This document shows, piece after piece, positions 10,794 to 21,815 of a stretch of DNA of 60,021 bases. The notes beneath the pieces were generated by a model, which worked only from the letters and a program-made list of their open reading frames with translations, made no database searches and had not been told where the DNA came from. Each line of letters starts with the position of its first letter. Position 1 is the stretch's first letter. Position numbers and translations under genes: made by a program. Where the stretch lies: positions 301,691 through 361,711 of the forward strand of contig WELB01000147.1 in NCBI GenBank assembly GCA_009602725.1. Direction: 5' to 3'. This stretch comes from Spirogloea muscicola. Lineage: Eukaryota; Streptophyta; Zygnematophyceae; Spirogloeales; Spirogloeaceae.

Positions 10794-13700
10794 TACCTTC
10801 CCACTCTGGGTTCACGCCCTCGGGACCAACGAGAGAACAGCGACAGGTATCAAGATGCCCGACGGCTGCTGCCTCTACCATGCCTAGGAGAATGGCCGCC
10901 CTTGGCCAGGCATTCTCTGAGCATCTGGACAACTTGCCAAATTGGCCGCTGGCTCCCACGTGTTGTGCTCAGGCTCATACCCGAGCCACTTTACCAGATG
11001 CTCACGGGTCTTACGCCCTCGGAGCTTGTCCCTATGAGACAAGATCTCTTACACTTCAAACTCGAGACCATCCTCGATCACCAGTGGAGGTGGGGGCGCT
11101 TGGACACGACCATCTGAAAGGAAGGCCCACAGCTGGACACATGGAAGACGTCGTAGACCTTCCAATGCACCAGTGTCTTCAGCTCGTAGGAAACCTTGCC
11201 CACAAGGCGTACTACTGCAAATGGTCCAACCCACTTGGGCAGCAACTTGCGCGTACTCACAGCCCGCAAGGATAAGTGCTTCGTGCTCAGCAGCACTTGC
11301 GCACCAACATCGAAGGAAACGTCTTTCCAATGATTGTCAGCATAAGCCTTCTGGCGACACTGGGCAATTTCAAGAAATGCCGAGCTCGTCTCTGAGCCTC
11401 CAGAGAGGGCCCCAGTAAAGGCTATCGCGGCGGGAAGTCGTGTGATAAAATCCACACTTACATCATACCAATTCCGCTCCGGAATCTGCAAGGGCTGAAG
11501 CAATCCGGCAGGCTTGCCAGAGATCGCGTTACTACACTGGCAGTGGCACAGGTTGCCACAAAAGCGCGCACCTGGGCTGGAAAGCCCTTCCACCGAAGGA
11601 GTCGTCGAACAGCCTGTTTGGTCTTACTCACTCCCAGATGATCACTGTAAGGCGTATCAAGCAGCTCCTGCAGGATGTCAGTGCGCAAGGCATTGCAGTT
11701 CGGGACCACAATAACGTCGCCTTGCCACCAGAAGCCTTTGTCATTAGTGAGGGTGCTTACGTTGGCGGGATTAGCAAATCAGGGGCCGGTGCCATACCCT
11801 TGACGGATACGCACATAGAGCTCAGGGAGGTCAGCCGTGGTTTGCCGGGAAGCCTGACGAGTCGGACGCAGTCCTGCAGCCCGCACTCCAGAAGCCTTCA
11901 AGGTAGCCGACGCATCAGCGCCGCGAATGTTGCGACTCACAGGATCCGCAACATGAAGGCGTCCAGGGCGATAAATCCAATGCAAACGGAATTGTGCCAT
12001 ACACGCAGCCCATCGAGCTTGACGCATAGTCAAACGCTGCTGTGTGTGAAAGCACGTCAACGGACAATAATCCTTGACAAGTGTTGATTCAGCACCTTCC
12101 AGGTAGCAATGCCAGACACGTAAGGCGTGCACCACCCAGCAATTCCTGCTCGCCTGTATTGTGATTTCGCTCTGCAGGGCTTAGCATGCGACTCTCAAAC
12201 GCTATCGGGTGACCCTCTTGCAGGAGCACGGCACCAATGCCGGTCAAAGAGGCATCGCAGATGAACTCATATAGCACGCCTTCCCGAGGGAACTCATATA
12301 GCACGCCTTCCCGAGGAAAGGCCAGAACAGGTGGAGATGTCAGCGCCTGCTGTATGCCCTCAAATGCCCTCTGGCATTCGGACGACCATGGCCCAGGGTA
12401 CGTCGTTCCAAGTCAGACTTCGTAAGATTAAGTGCCAACTTCCCATAGCTTGTAGGAATTTAAGGAAATTATTTGCGCATCTAAGAAAGGAGCGGAAGCG
12501 AGGTACATTCCGTGGCACAGCCCAATCCCGTACGACCGAAGGCTTCTTGGGGTCGACACGTATGCGTCTTTGCCCACGACATGCCCAAGGCATGTCTGCT
12601 CTGGCTGGTACAAAGCGCACTTGGACCTCTTGGCATACAATTGATTCTCACGCAGCAATTGCAGCAGTCGGCGCAAGTAGTCGTGATCCTCCCTCGTTTT
12701 GCGGAAGACCAGTCTGTCGTCCAAGTAAATCAGCACAAAATCAAAGAGCAGGGGGCCAAAGCCCCTCGTCATCACAGCCTGGAACGTAGCCGGTGCATTG
12801 GTCAGACCAAAGCTCAGCACCTTAAATTCAAGTTTCCAAGCAGCGTACAGAACGCCGACTTTGAAAATCCAATGGCGTGATCCGAATTTGATGATACTAT
12901 CTTTGCAGGTCCAGGAAGCTGAGCCAATCGAATAGATCATCTATTCGAGGCAACGGGTATCGGTTACTGATAGTGAGCTTGTTCAAAGCCTGATAGTCGC
13001 TGCACATCTGGAGACTGCCATCCTTCTTCTTGACAAAGAGGTTAGGTGCACCATACGGCGACTGAGATGGCTCAATGTAGCCCATTTCCAGCAGAACCTC
13101 AACCTGGGATTGCATGTCTCGAAATTCGAGAGGGCTTATCCGGAACATGGATAATACGGCGGATTAGCGCTTGGCTCCAATGGACTGGTATGAGCCACAC
13201 CTCGATGAAGAGGCAGACCGTCTGGAATAGAGTCGGGAAACACGTAGGAAAACTCTTCCAGCAACTTATCAAGAACCCCGCCATGTGAATTCGCAGCATT
13301 TACGCACAAGTCAGGCTTAGACTCGTCACTCAACGCCACCATCACAAGATATGCGATCTGCACAGTGTCTTGTGAATCAATGGCTTCATCTGCATGGCGG
13401 TCAGTAGAATGGAAGCCCCTGCCGCCAGCGGCGGTCCACAGAGAAGCTTTTTGCAAAGGACAAAGCGCCGTGTGCCACGTTGTCAAGTGCAAATTTGGCT
13501 TTCAAAATCAAGGCCTGCAGATGTGGCACGAAGCCAATCATCACATATCATATCAAATAATAACAGCCAACACACTGGCGTAACAAGCACCTCGGCTTTG
13601 CTGTATGCAAATGGGAACCTTGCAAAAACCCAGCACATCGGTTGGGTGGCCACCGGCCAATGTCACTCTAGGCAAACCATCTGCTTGCAGATTCAAGCCA

Positions 13701-15100
13701 GTGGAATACGCCCATTCTTGATCACAAAGGACACGGAGGCCCTTGAATACATGAGGATCTTGGCCGGTGCATCAGCAACCAGCACCTCAAGAAGCATTGT
13801 GTGTACCCCACGTACACTGCCAAGAGTTGGGGTGCGAGCAACATATACCCTGACATTTGTCGGGTACGGCCTAAGCTGACTGGCATCAACACTACACCCA
13901 AGGAGCCTGTGTCCGGCCTCGTCCGAGCACAACAGCGACATCCCATGCGGAGCTTGATCAATCAAGCCGCGCCTTCTGTGGCACCATGAAGAACACAAGT
14001 TGTTTAGTTCTTCAGTTTTTCAGTTCTTCAGGCCGACGGCGTGCAGGCCAGCTCAGATAAATGTCTGCAGCCATTCCGCAAGTCATTGTGAGCAACCCAC
14101 ACAAATAGAGGCCCTCCGGCCTCTGGACCTTGCAACAAAGCAGAAATGGAGTGCACAACCGGTACTTTGGATGTCGGGCAAGCAACGTTAGCAAGATCAA
14201 ACAGCGCACATGCATCTGGCTGAATGAGATTTCTCTCAGAGGCAAGGGTCAGGCACTCACGCTTGCCCTTGAAGTTGCCTTTGTCCCAACCCATAGGACG
14301 CTGTGGACGTGGCCCCGAGGAAGAGGGACCTGCCGCCGGGCATTCCTTGCTCTGATAATGCTTGTCGCCGCAGCGGTAGTAGCCACCACCTCCGTCCATC
14401 GCGGCTTCTGGAAGCCGCCTTGGGGACGAGACTTCGATCCCTCCTTAGGGTAGAACCTCTTTCTGCCCCGCTCTGCCTCGGCAGATCTACCTGCCTCAAG
14501 CAGGGGACGCTTGCCACGCCCAATGTCCGGCGTGCTGAGCACCTTTCTGGCGTGCTCCACAATCTTGGAGAAATCTGTTAATGCCAATGACGTAGCGTAA
14601 TCCACCACAACCCACGTACGCATATTGGGAGGCCCCAGCCTTAAAGCGCTGGCACTGATCAATCGCCTGCATAGGCTTTTTGCGCAGCTTCGACACCAGC
14701 AGCCTGAAGCGCCGCACTCGGGGCTCGACGTCTGCGCTTCTGTCGCCCATGCGGAGGTCGTCCAACTCGTAGCGGCGCGAAGCTCCGCATGTGGATCGCG
14801 ATAATCAGTCCGAAATGTCCTAGAAAGAATGCCCAGGTGTTGAACTCATCGGGCGTCATCGATGACTGCTTGAGGGTGTCCCATCAATCACGTGGCTACC
14901 CGGCGAGATAGCGCGTGGATGCAGCGGGCGAGTAGACAACAGTATCAATTGGCCCCTGCATTGCAGTTCCACAAGTAGGCTCTGGCAAGGGTTTCATTTT
15001 TCAAGGTACTAGTCAGTGCCTGAGCATCAAATGAATCTTGCATGGTCACCGTATCATCACAGACTAAACGAGGCTAGCCAGAGGCAAGGACACTTCTAAA
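10794..15100 (-). pseudogene. Ty3/gypsy chromovirus internal region, decayed (element B)
   Basis: Read on the minus strand from right to left. Gag is at about 14860-14000, with a C-terminal half whose zinc knuckle reads CGDKHYQSKEC, its first Cys changed to Arg. The protease region is at 13960-13490. Reverse transcriptase is at 13150-12430, starting [20 protein letters not shown] and still showing YLDD inside VLIYLDDRLVF. The catalytic DLATGYHQI segment has been damaged near 12900. RNase H and linker follow at 12300-11780, then integrase (11710-11400) and chromodomain (about 11045-10925). Frameshifts and stops occur in every domain. The catalytic middle of integrase is deleted: the N-terminal finger runs into the C-terminal part (VSVDFITRLPAAIAFTGAL). 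The matching 5' LTR is not next to it. Confidence 0.85.
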
Positions 15101-15394
15101 TGCGACGTTCTGATCCTTGTACACGCAATTAGGATTTCGTACGTCCTTATTGGAGTTCGGAATAGGGGCTTTAGGAAATACCCCCTTACAGATGGGACGC
15201 ACATAGCGCATACTCGCGTACATCGCGCAGCGGATTGCTTACCCTGAGAAACCGCCAGAAGGCCGCGACTCTACAGATGGTCTGGCTTGGTAGCTGTCCC
15301 CAGATGGGGCGCAGCCATGGCACGTACGGAGAGCCGGCGATGTCCGTAAAGACGAGCTGCGGCGACGGGCTGAGCAGCAGACGGCAGCAGCAGG
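15101..15394 (-). mobile_element. LTR fragment of a family 3-like element
   Basis: On the minus strand it matches the LTR ends at 30640-30709 (CCTTATTGG, GTTCTGATCC-type ends) and the CTGCTGCTGCC ... CCCGTCGCCGCAG block. Its 5' side is cut off by the LTR starting at 15395. Confidence 0.6.
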
Positions 15395-15956
15395 TGTTAT
15401 GATCCAGCCGTTTGGTTAAGCCACACGGGTCTGTTATTATTACATGACCGGCCAATTGGGGCAAGTGGCCCGCCCAGGTGCGGGCCCCGCCCGTCCAGAA
15501 ATACCCCTCGCTAGGATCCACCCGTTCAAGGGAGGATCTTTGGCCCGTCGTAAGGCGGGCCATGGGGCGACCCGCTCACAGCCCTGGAGGGGGGGTGGCA
15601 CGGCAAAGCACGAAGAGCCTTGGGGCTAAGGCTCGACAGGAGTTCGAAGCAGGGACGCCCAGGAGCAGCTTTGCCGCTGCTCGCCGCCGCAGCCGCCGCC
15701 GCACTCTGCTGCGGGGCCTGCTGCGCCGGCCTGCGCCCAAAAGGTGGAGTTTCCGCCGGACGGCGGCGCCACAGGGCCTGTCTTCCGCTGCGCCAATACG
15801 CTAGTGCTTCGGACGGCGGCGCCACAGGGCCTGTCTTCCGCTGCGCCAATACGCTAGTGCTTTGCCTGTGTAGTGGGTTGGTCCCTAAACCCCTCACAGC
15901 CTAACTCAAGAAGGACTGCTCACCATAACTGCGTATGTAGGACGAGGTTTCTTACA
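15395..15956 (+). mobile_element. LTR family 1, 5' LTR of element C
   Basis: 562 bp, starting TGTTATGATCCAGCCG and ending TTTCTTACA, so it has the TG...CA ends. It is followed after three bases by a primer-binding site, which fixes it as a 5' LTR. It contains a 53-bp internal tandem duplication. Confidence 0.88.
15758..15863 (+). repeat. 53-bp tandem duplication inside an LTR
   Basis: Units 15758-15810 and 15811-15863 both begin GGACGGCGGCGCCACAGGG. The duplicated piece includes the 3' arm of the R stem-loop and the CTTCCGCTGCG block. No other LTR copy here has two. Confidence 0.85.
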
Positions 15957-15959
15957 ATT

Positions 15960-15971
15960 TGGTATCAGAGG
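15960..15971 (+). promoter_or_regulatory. Primer-binding site, initiator Met tRNA type
   Basis: TGGTATCAGAGG starts three bases after the LTR end. TGGTATCAGAG is complementary to the 3' end of plant-type initiator methionine tRNA, the commonest primer of plant LTR retrotransposons. Confidence 0.85.
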
Positions 15972-16690
15972 CCATCTTGCATCCGTTGCGCTTGTGACTT
16001 ATTGTGCTCGCCGCTGATGATGCAAGGATCTTCCCTGATGTGCTGGCTTGACCTTTTTCTGTCGAAGATAAAGCGCTTGCCAGACATTGATTCGTGAGGC
16101 GGCTCAGCGGAAGCGCCGGGTGCGGAGTCATCTTTGCGCAGTGAGCGAGCAACGACCAACGCCAAATTGACCGACTGATCCTTGAGGACCAGTTGCTGCA
16201 TTTGCTTCCATTTAGGTGTGGCTTGCGCCTGCAGCCTTTGTGTGGTTAGGTCAGTCGTGTGGCCAGCATTGATCGTGTGCATCGGTCTTGGTGATATCTG
16301 CGGCTGTCTACCTGCCCGCTGATTGAGGCCTGGAGTTGCGCGCTGCCTTGCTTGCTCGCTCGCTGCTGCAGCAGTCTTGCGATGCCCTGTATTGCAGTAT
16401 GGAGTGAGTGATTTGCTGACTGTCGGAGCCTGAATTGATCCCTCAGTGTCCTTCAAACAGCATGATATCGCACGCGTCCAGTGCGCGGCCGAGCCCTCCT
16501 CTGGAGGCAGAGCGGTCGACTGCTGAGGCAGCGGCTGCTGCGGAGTTGCTGCGGCAGTGGCTGCTGCGGGGCAAGCCCTCGAGGGCATGCCGAGCTGGGA
16601 GCCCGGACGAGTAGCACGTTGCTCTGTGGAGATCCTCGCAAAGAGGCGGTGTTGATCTGGATCCGTCGTAGGCTGGGCTGCTGCCATATC
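15972..16690 (+). mobile_element. Leader and start of gag of element C
   Basis: Lies between the primer-binding site and the first readable gag residues. It contains GCTTGCTCGCTCGCTGCT, a block that also occurs in the leaders at 30850-30875 (plus) and 20190-20225 (minus). No intact gag start was found. Confidence 0.5.
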
Positions 16691-18913
16691 CTGCGCGAGA
16701 AGTGGACTTGCAAGGGCCCACCCAGAGAATTATCCGGTCAGGATGCAGTCATGGCTCGACGAGTTGGTCAAATGCTTCGTGTGTCCAAACACGGACGCGG
16801 GGCCGGGCGTGCGCCTCGCTGCGACCTATCTCTCAGGGGAACCACGGGAGTGGTGGAATACCCTGAAACAGGGCAAGAGGAGCGACGAGTAAGTACAACA
16901 AGTGGGAGGTTTTCTCCGAGCAGCTCACGTCGGCCTATGGCGACCCACATGCGGAGCTGCGCGGCCGCGATGAGCTGGACCCTGTAGTGAACTCGCCCCT
17001 ACACACGCAGTTAGGGTGAGTCGTCCTTATTAAGTTCGGCTGAATGGGGTTTAGGAACCAACCCACTACACGGCAAAGCACTAGCGCATAGCGCAGCGGA
17101 AGACAGGCCCTGTGGCGCCGCCGTCCGGCGGCGACCCACCTCCTGGGCGCGAGCCAGCAACTGGCCCCCAATAGGCGCAGCCACGGACTCCCCGCAGCGA
17201 GCCCCCAGCAGGCTGCGGCAGCGGCTGTGGCGGCGAGCAGCGGCAAGGCTGCTCCTGGGCTTCGCCGGTCCGAACTGATGTCGGGTCTCGGCTCAAGGCT
17301 CAAATGCTTCCCCCGTGCCACCCCCCCTCCAGGGGTGTGAGCGGGTCGCCCCAAGGCCTGCCCTTGCGGCGGGCCCATGGTCCCCCCTTGGCAGGGTGGA
17401 AGCTGGCGAAATTTAGTCTGGGACGGGCGGGAGTTGCCCGCACCTGAGCGGGCCCACTTGTCCATCAAGCGGCTAGCGGTCATGTAACGCTAACAGCACC
17501 GTGCCGCATAAGCATAAGCAAACGGCTGGATCGTTACAGACCCCCTTCGCATGAAGGGCGAGGGAATCGAGGACTTTGAGCCCCATGTGCGGCGCTTCCG
17601 TCTGCTGCTGTCCAAGCTACGCAGCGACCCCATGAAGCCGACTGACCTTTGCCAGCGGTTTAAGGCTGGACTGCCCAGTCGCATGCGCAATTGGGTCGCG
17701 GTGGATTCCGCGACGTCGCAACCTGTCACAGGCTTCACCAAGATGGTGGAGCATGCCCGCAAGGTCTCAGCAGGCCGGACATTGCCGGTCCAAGCAAGCG
17801 TCCCCTGCTGGAGGCAGGCGGGTCTGCAGAGGCAGAGCAAGGCAAGAAGCGGTTCAAGCCAAGGCAAGGCTTGAACGCTCGACCTCAAGGCGACTTCCCC
17901 AAGCCGCGGGTGGAAGGCGCAGGCTGCTTCAAGTGCGGTGCCAAGAGCCATCAGCTCAGGGACTGCCCGGCGGCAGGTCCCTCTTCCTCACGGCCACGTC
18001 CACAGCGCCCTATTGGCCGGGACCAGGGCAATTCCAGGGGCAAGCGTGAGTGCTTGACCCCTGCCTCTGCAAGCCATCTCATTCAGCCAGACGCACTTGA
18101 GCTGTTTGACCTTGCTGGCATTGCTTGCCCGCCAACCAACATACCGGTTGTGCGCTCCATTTTTGCTTTATTGCAAGGTCTGGAGTTCGGAGGGCCTCCA
18201 TTTGTGTGGGTTGCCCACAATGACTTGCAAGAGGCTGCAGATGTCTATCTGAGCTGGCCTGAGTGCCGCGGCCTGAACAAATGCTGTTCTTCATTGTGCC
18301 ACAGAAGCGCGGCGTGATTGATCAAGCTCCGCTGGAGATGTCGCTGTTGTGCTCGCACGAGGCGGGACACAGGCTCCTTAGGCGTAGTGTTGATGCCACT
18401 CGGCTTAGGCCTTACCTGACAGCGGTCAGGGTATATGTCGCTCGCACCCCATTCCTTGGCAGTGTCCATGGGGGACAACACCCTATGCTTTTTGAGGGGC
18501 TGGTTGCTGCGGCACCAGCAAGGATCCTCATAGACTCAGGAGCCTCAGTGTCCTTCGTCAGAAGGGATTTGGTGTGCTCCACTGGCTTGCATTTGCAAGC
18601 AGATGGCCTGCCTAGAGTGACATTGGCCGATGGCCACACAACCGATGTGTTGGGCCTGTGCAAGGTTCTCATTCGCATCCAGCAATACAAAGCCGAGGTG
18701 CCTTGTTATGCCATTGCGTTGACTGTCGACCTTGATGTGATATTGGGAGATGACTGGCTGTGTGCCACATCTGCATGCCTCGAATATGAAAGCCAAACTT
18801 ACACTGTACAACGTGGGGCACGGCGCTTTGTCCTTTGCAAGAAGCTTCCCTGTGCACCGCCGCTGGCGGCAGGGGCTTCCGTCCTGCTGTCGGCCATGCA
18901 GATGAAGCGATGA
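16691..18913 (+). pseudogene. Gag and protease of element C, interrupted by a solo LTR
   Basis: Retrotransposon Gag (capsid and nucleocapsid) followed by an aspartic protease. From about 16745 the capsid reads QSWLDELVKCF and later LSGEPREWWNTLKQG. A one-base shift near 16890 leads to YGDPHAELRGRDELD at 16982. There the solo LTR of the next entry is inserted. Gag resumes at 17544 (RMKGEGIEDFEPHVRRFRLL, then CQRFKAGLPSRMRNWV). A CCHC zinc knuckle, CFKCGAKSHQLRDC, follows near 17925-17966. The protease motif LIDSGASVSF is near 18525-18560, and GDDWL near 18750. The protein stops at 18911-18913. Frameshifts near 16890 and 18270 and the insertion make it non-functional. Confidence 0.88.
16983..17538 (-). 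mobile_element. Solo LTR (family 1) with 5-bp target duplication GACCC
   Basis: 556 bp. On the minus strand it starts TGTAACGATCCAGCCG and ends GGGCGAGTTCACTACA. The five bases before it (16978-16982) and after it (17539-17543) are both GACCC. Taking out the LTR and one GACCC leaves the host gag frame continuous, so insertion and later LTR-LTR recombination are directly visible. Confidence 0.93.
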
Positions 18914-19044
18914 TTCACCAGACCACTGTTCAGATGGCATTTCTTGTGATGGTGGCGTTGAATGACGAGTCTAAGCCTGACTTGTGTGTGAATGCTGCGG
19001 ATTCACATGGCGGGGTTCTTCATAAGCTGCTGGAAGAGTTTGCC
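18914..19044 (+). pseudogene. Start of the reverse transcriptase region of element C, cut by a deletion
   Basis: The frame gives [19 protein letters not shown] and VLHKLLEEF, equal to residues about 43-80 of the reverse transcriptase frame of element E. It then joins an LTR in mid-sequence, so the rest of pol has been lost. Confidence 0.75.
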
Positions 19045-19480
19045 GGGCAAGTGGCCCGCCCAGGTGCGGGCCCCGCCCTTCCAGAAATATCCCTCGCTAG
19101 GATCCACCCGCTCGAGAGAGGATCGTTGGCCCGCCGCAAGGGAGGACATGGGGCGACCCGCTCTCACCTTTGAAGGGGGGGGTGGCATGAGGAAGGACGA
19201 AGATCCTTGGGGCTGAGGCTCGAAAGGACTCTCGAGCTGTGATGCCTTGCCGCTGCGTGCCGCCGCAGCCACTGCCGCACCCTGCTGCGGGGCCTGCTGC
19301 GCCGGCCTGTGCCCAGGAGGTGGAGTCGTTGCCGGACGGCGGCGCCACAGGGCCTGTCTTTTGCTGCGCCTATACGCTGGTGCTTTGCCTGTGTAGTGGG
19401 TTGGTCCCTAAAACTCCCTACAGCCAAACTCAGTAACGACTGCTCACCCTAATTGCGTGTGTAGGGCGAGGTTCTCTACA
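19045..19480 (+). mobile_element. LTR family 1, 5'-truncated
   Basis: Begins inside U3 (GGCAAGTGGCCCGCCC) directly after the broken pol frame and ends GAGGTTCTCTACA. Its R stem-loop is at 19320-19348. It marks the far side of the deletion in element C. Confidence 0.8.
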
Positions 19481-19594
19481 TTGACGGTGATACTTCTCCT
19501 TGGCTTGGTCAAGGCAGCATTGGTCGGGCATCTTAATACCTGTCGGCTGTTCTCTCGTTGTTCCCGAGGACGTGAACACCAGAGCGGGGAGGTA
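19481..19594 (+). mobile_element. 3' internal end of a family 1 element (element D)
   Basis: Matches the stretch between chromodomain and 3' LTR of elements B and E, read in the same sense (GGGCATCTTAATACCTGTCG ... ACACCAGAG). It leads directly into the LTR at 19595. Confidence 0.75.
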
Positions 19595-20182
19595 TGAAAC
19601 GATCCAGCCGTTTGCTTAAGCCACATGGTGCTGTTAGCGTTACATGACCGCTTGCCGTTTGACGGCAAGTGACCCGCCAGGTGGCGGGCTGGCTGGCTGG
19701 GCAAGTGGCCCGCCCCGCCCAGTTGTGGGCCTCGCCCGTCCTATAATTCCCCTTGGTAGGATCCACCCGTTCAAGGGAGGATCTTTGGCCCGCAGCAAGA
19801 CAGGCTATGAGGCGACCCGCTCACAACCCAGGAGGGGGGGTGGCACGGGGGAATCACTACGAGCCTTGGGCTGAGACCCGACGGGAGTTCTCACCTGTGA
19901 AGCTCAAGAGCAGTCATGCTGCTGCTGCCGCCGCAGCCGCCGTCGCAGCCTGCTGCGGAATTTGCTGCGGGGAGTCCGCGGCTGCGTCCCTTGGAGGACA
20001 GCCGCCGGCTCGCGCCCAGGAGGTGGAGTCGCCGCCGTACGGCGGCGCCACAGGACCTGTCTTCCGCTGCGCCTATGCGCGAGTGCTTTGCCGTGTAATG
20101 GGTTGGTCCCTAAGCCCCCTCACAGCCGAACTTCAGAAGGACGACTCACCCTGACTGCGGGTGTAGGGCGAGGTTCTTTACA
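19595..20182 (+). mobile_element. LTR family 1, 3' LTR of element D
   Basis: 588 bp, starting TGAAACGATCCAGCCG and ending AGGTTCTTTACA. It is the longest family 1 LTR here, partly through extra copies of a GGCGGGC/GGCTGGC stretch in U3. Confidence 0.85.
20023..20051 (+). ncRNA. R-region stem-loop of LTR (family 1)
   Basis: Outer stem GTGG/CCAC, inner stem GCCGCC/GGCGGC and loop GTAC. It stands just before the conserved CTTCCGCTGCG block. The same place in family 3 holds a stem with different but paired bases. Confidence 0.65.
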
Positions 20183-20595
20183 ATACTGGTGGCCACCAGC
20201 AAGCGAGCAAGCAGGACAGCGCGCTTACCCGCACCTCCAAACAGCATGACAGACAGCAAAGAAGGTCCAAGACCGGAGCACAAAGCTGAGCTTGGTGGAA
20301 TGATTCACCTCTACCGCCCAACGGCTGCCGCTTGAGAGTCCCCCTCACAGGTAGGCAATCCGGCGATGAATGTGGTACGCGTGTTAATGATTATCTGGCC
20401 ATCGATGCCTTTGGTCTTGGCGCGTGGGAGCATTATGGCGATTGCCGATCCGACTGCAGCACCACGTACCCGCTCTGGGAGATACCATTCACTCAACAAA
20501 AGAGTCAGGCCAGAGCATCATGAGGATCCTTGCATCAGCAGTCTGTTTGAAAAGACAAGACCTGCAAGATGCAAGAACCCCTCTATAACCACTTC
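20183..20595 (-). mobile_element. Leader of a minus-strand LTR element
   Basis: The reverse complement matches the leader after the LTR at 30709. The shared order is a CCTGTGAG start, CGGCAGCCG, TTTGTGCTCCG, GCTTGCTCGC and GTGGCCACC. No intact gag frame remains. Confidence 0.65.
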
Positions 20596-20990
20596 TGACA
20601 ACCCGCCCCCACACAAGTACTTAAGGATGACTTGTCCTTGTTGTGTTCGGCTATAGGGGTCTAGAAGCCAACGCCCTACACGGCAAAGCACTCGCGCGCT
20701 AGCGCAACGGAAAACTTGGCCCTGTGGCGCCGCCGTGAGGCAGCGTCTCCACCTCCTGGCCACCAGCCAGCAGCTAGCCCACCAAGGGCCAGCCACGGAG
20801 GCCTCGCAGCGAGCCGGCAGCGTCCTACCGGCGACGGGCTGCGGCAGCAGGCAGCAGCAGGGCTACGCCTCTCTCTGGCCTTTGCCGATCCAAACTGCCC
20901 GTCTCGTCTCCGTCCCAGACCTCCAGTGCTTCTCCGTGCCACCCCCTCTGCAGGGGTGTGTGGGGTGTCGTGCTGCCTATAAGCGCTCGC
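20596..20990 (-). mobile_element. LTR family 2 (minus strand)
   Basis: Shares with the LTR at 27556-27990 the blocks CACCAGCC, AGCGAGCCGGCAGCG and GGCGACGGGCTGCGGCAGCAG. It lies on the 5' side of the minus-strand leader, as a 5' LTR should. The U3 end runs into a LINE tail near 20990. Confidence 0.65.
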
Positions 20991-21130
20991 GCGGTTACTG
21001 AGAGCCCCCTTGCTGCCCGCTGAGCAATTAGTATCTTGCTTTCTACGCCATCCAGCCCCTCCAAACCTTGTCCATTCTGTTGGGCTGGCCTCTCACAGCA
21101 CCAGTCAATTTGGAAGCGCTGTTCTTTCTC
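20991..21130 (+). mobile_element. LINE 3' tail (third tail type)
   Basis: GGTTACTGAGAGCC, then CCTTGTCCATTCTGTTGGGC and CACCAGTCAATTTGG match the tails at 48027-48146 and 48280-48403. Only the last codons and the 3' UTR are present. Confidence 0.7.
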
Positions 21131-21345
21131 TCCGGCCCGCCCATACGAAGTTCACCCTTCTCAGCGAGTCACCCCATGGGTTACCCCGGCTAAGGATCCC
21201 TATACCACCTTCCTACCTGAGATGTCCGACCAGGGTTAGCCCTGCTCGGTTCCGCCTAATCGCCCTCTAGCCGGCGCTAAAAGGATGCTCTGCGCCCGGG
21301 CATAACAGCTGTCGTGCCTGCCCGCTTAGCGCTCACCACGCGTCG
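21131..21345. repeat. Dispersed repeat, copy 1
   Basis: Shared with 27360-27545: CTCCGGCCCGCCCAT, CAGCGAGTCACCC, GCTAAGGATCCCTA, ACCACCTTCCTACCTGA and CTGCTCGGTTCCGCC occur in the same order. No coding capacity. It is probably part of an LTR element. Confidence 0.7.
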
Positions 21346-21476
21346 AGGTGCCACACCTGGAACTCGGCCTACTGGCCAAACCCTGCTTGGCAAGCAGCAG
21401 CCTGCCCTGCATGGCCTCCCTACAAGATAAGCAGACATGCAAAGAATGTGGCAAGAAGCATCACTACGCCCCCCCT

Positions 21477-21529
21477 GTGACATTCTGATCCCTATACACA
21501 CAGTTAGGGTTAGGACGTCCGAAGTTGGG
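21477..21529 (-). mobile_element. LTR 3'-end fragment, family 3-like
   Basis: On the minus strand it matches the last 50 bases of the LTR ending at 30709 (ACTGTGTGTATAGGGATCAG). It adjoins the GC-rich repeat array. Confidence 0.55.
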
Positions 21530-21815
21530 TTCGGTTGCGCGCCTCTTTGGAGCCGCCCGAGGCGCGGCGTCGAGCCTCCTTGGAGCCACCCGAGGCGCCG
21601 CTCCGCGCCTCCTTGGTGCCGCACAAGGCGCCCCGTCGACCTAAGGCGCCCCTCCATCTCTGGTTGGTGCCACCTCAGGCGCCCCGTCGCCTCTCATTGG
21701 TGCTTGTCTGAGAAGCGCCGCGGTCGCGTCCCTTGGTGCCGCCCGAGTCGCCGCGTCGCGCCGCCGAAGGCGCCGCTTCGCGCCTCCTTGGTGCCGCCCA
21801 AGGCGCCGCTCTCCG
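21530..21815 (+). repeat. Degenerate GC-rich tandem repeat array in an LTR U3
   Basis: Seven or more imperfect units of roughly 30-40 bases around CGCCTCCTTGGTGCCGCC and AAGGCGCCGC. Each unit holds inverted GGCGCC-type motifs, so it could fold. The array immediately precedes the LTR body at 21816. Confidence 0.75.

Noticed and set aside
15526-15897. Open frames of 60-125 codons inside LTRs
   Set aside because: They recur on both strands of every LTR copy because the LTR is GC-rich. They have no coding features.
19481-20182. Element D's LTR as the true 3' LTR of element C
   Set aside because: The bases flanking 15395 and 20182 show no target duplication, so the pairing cannot be supported.
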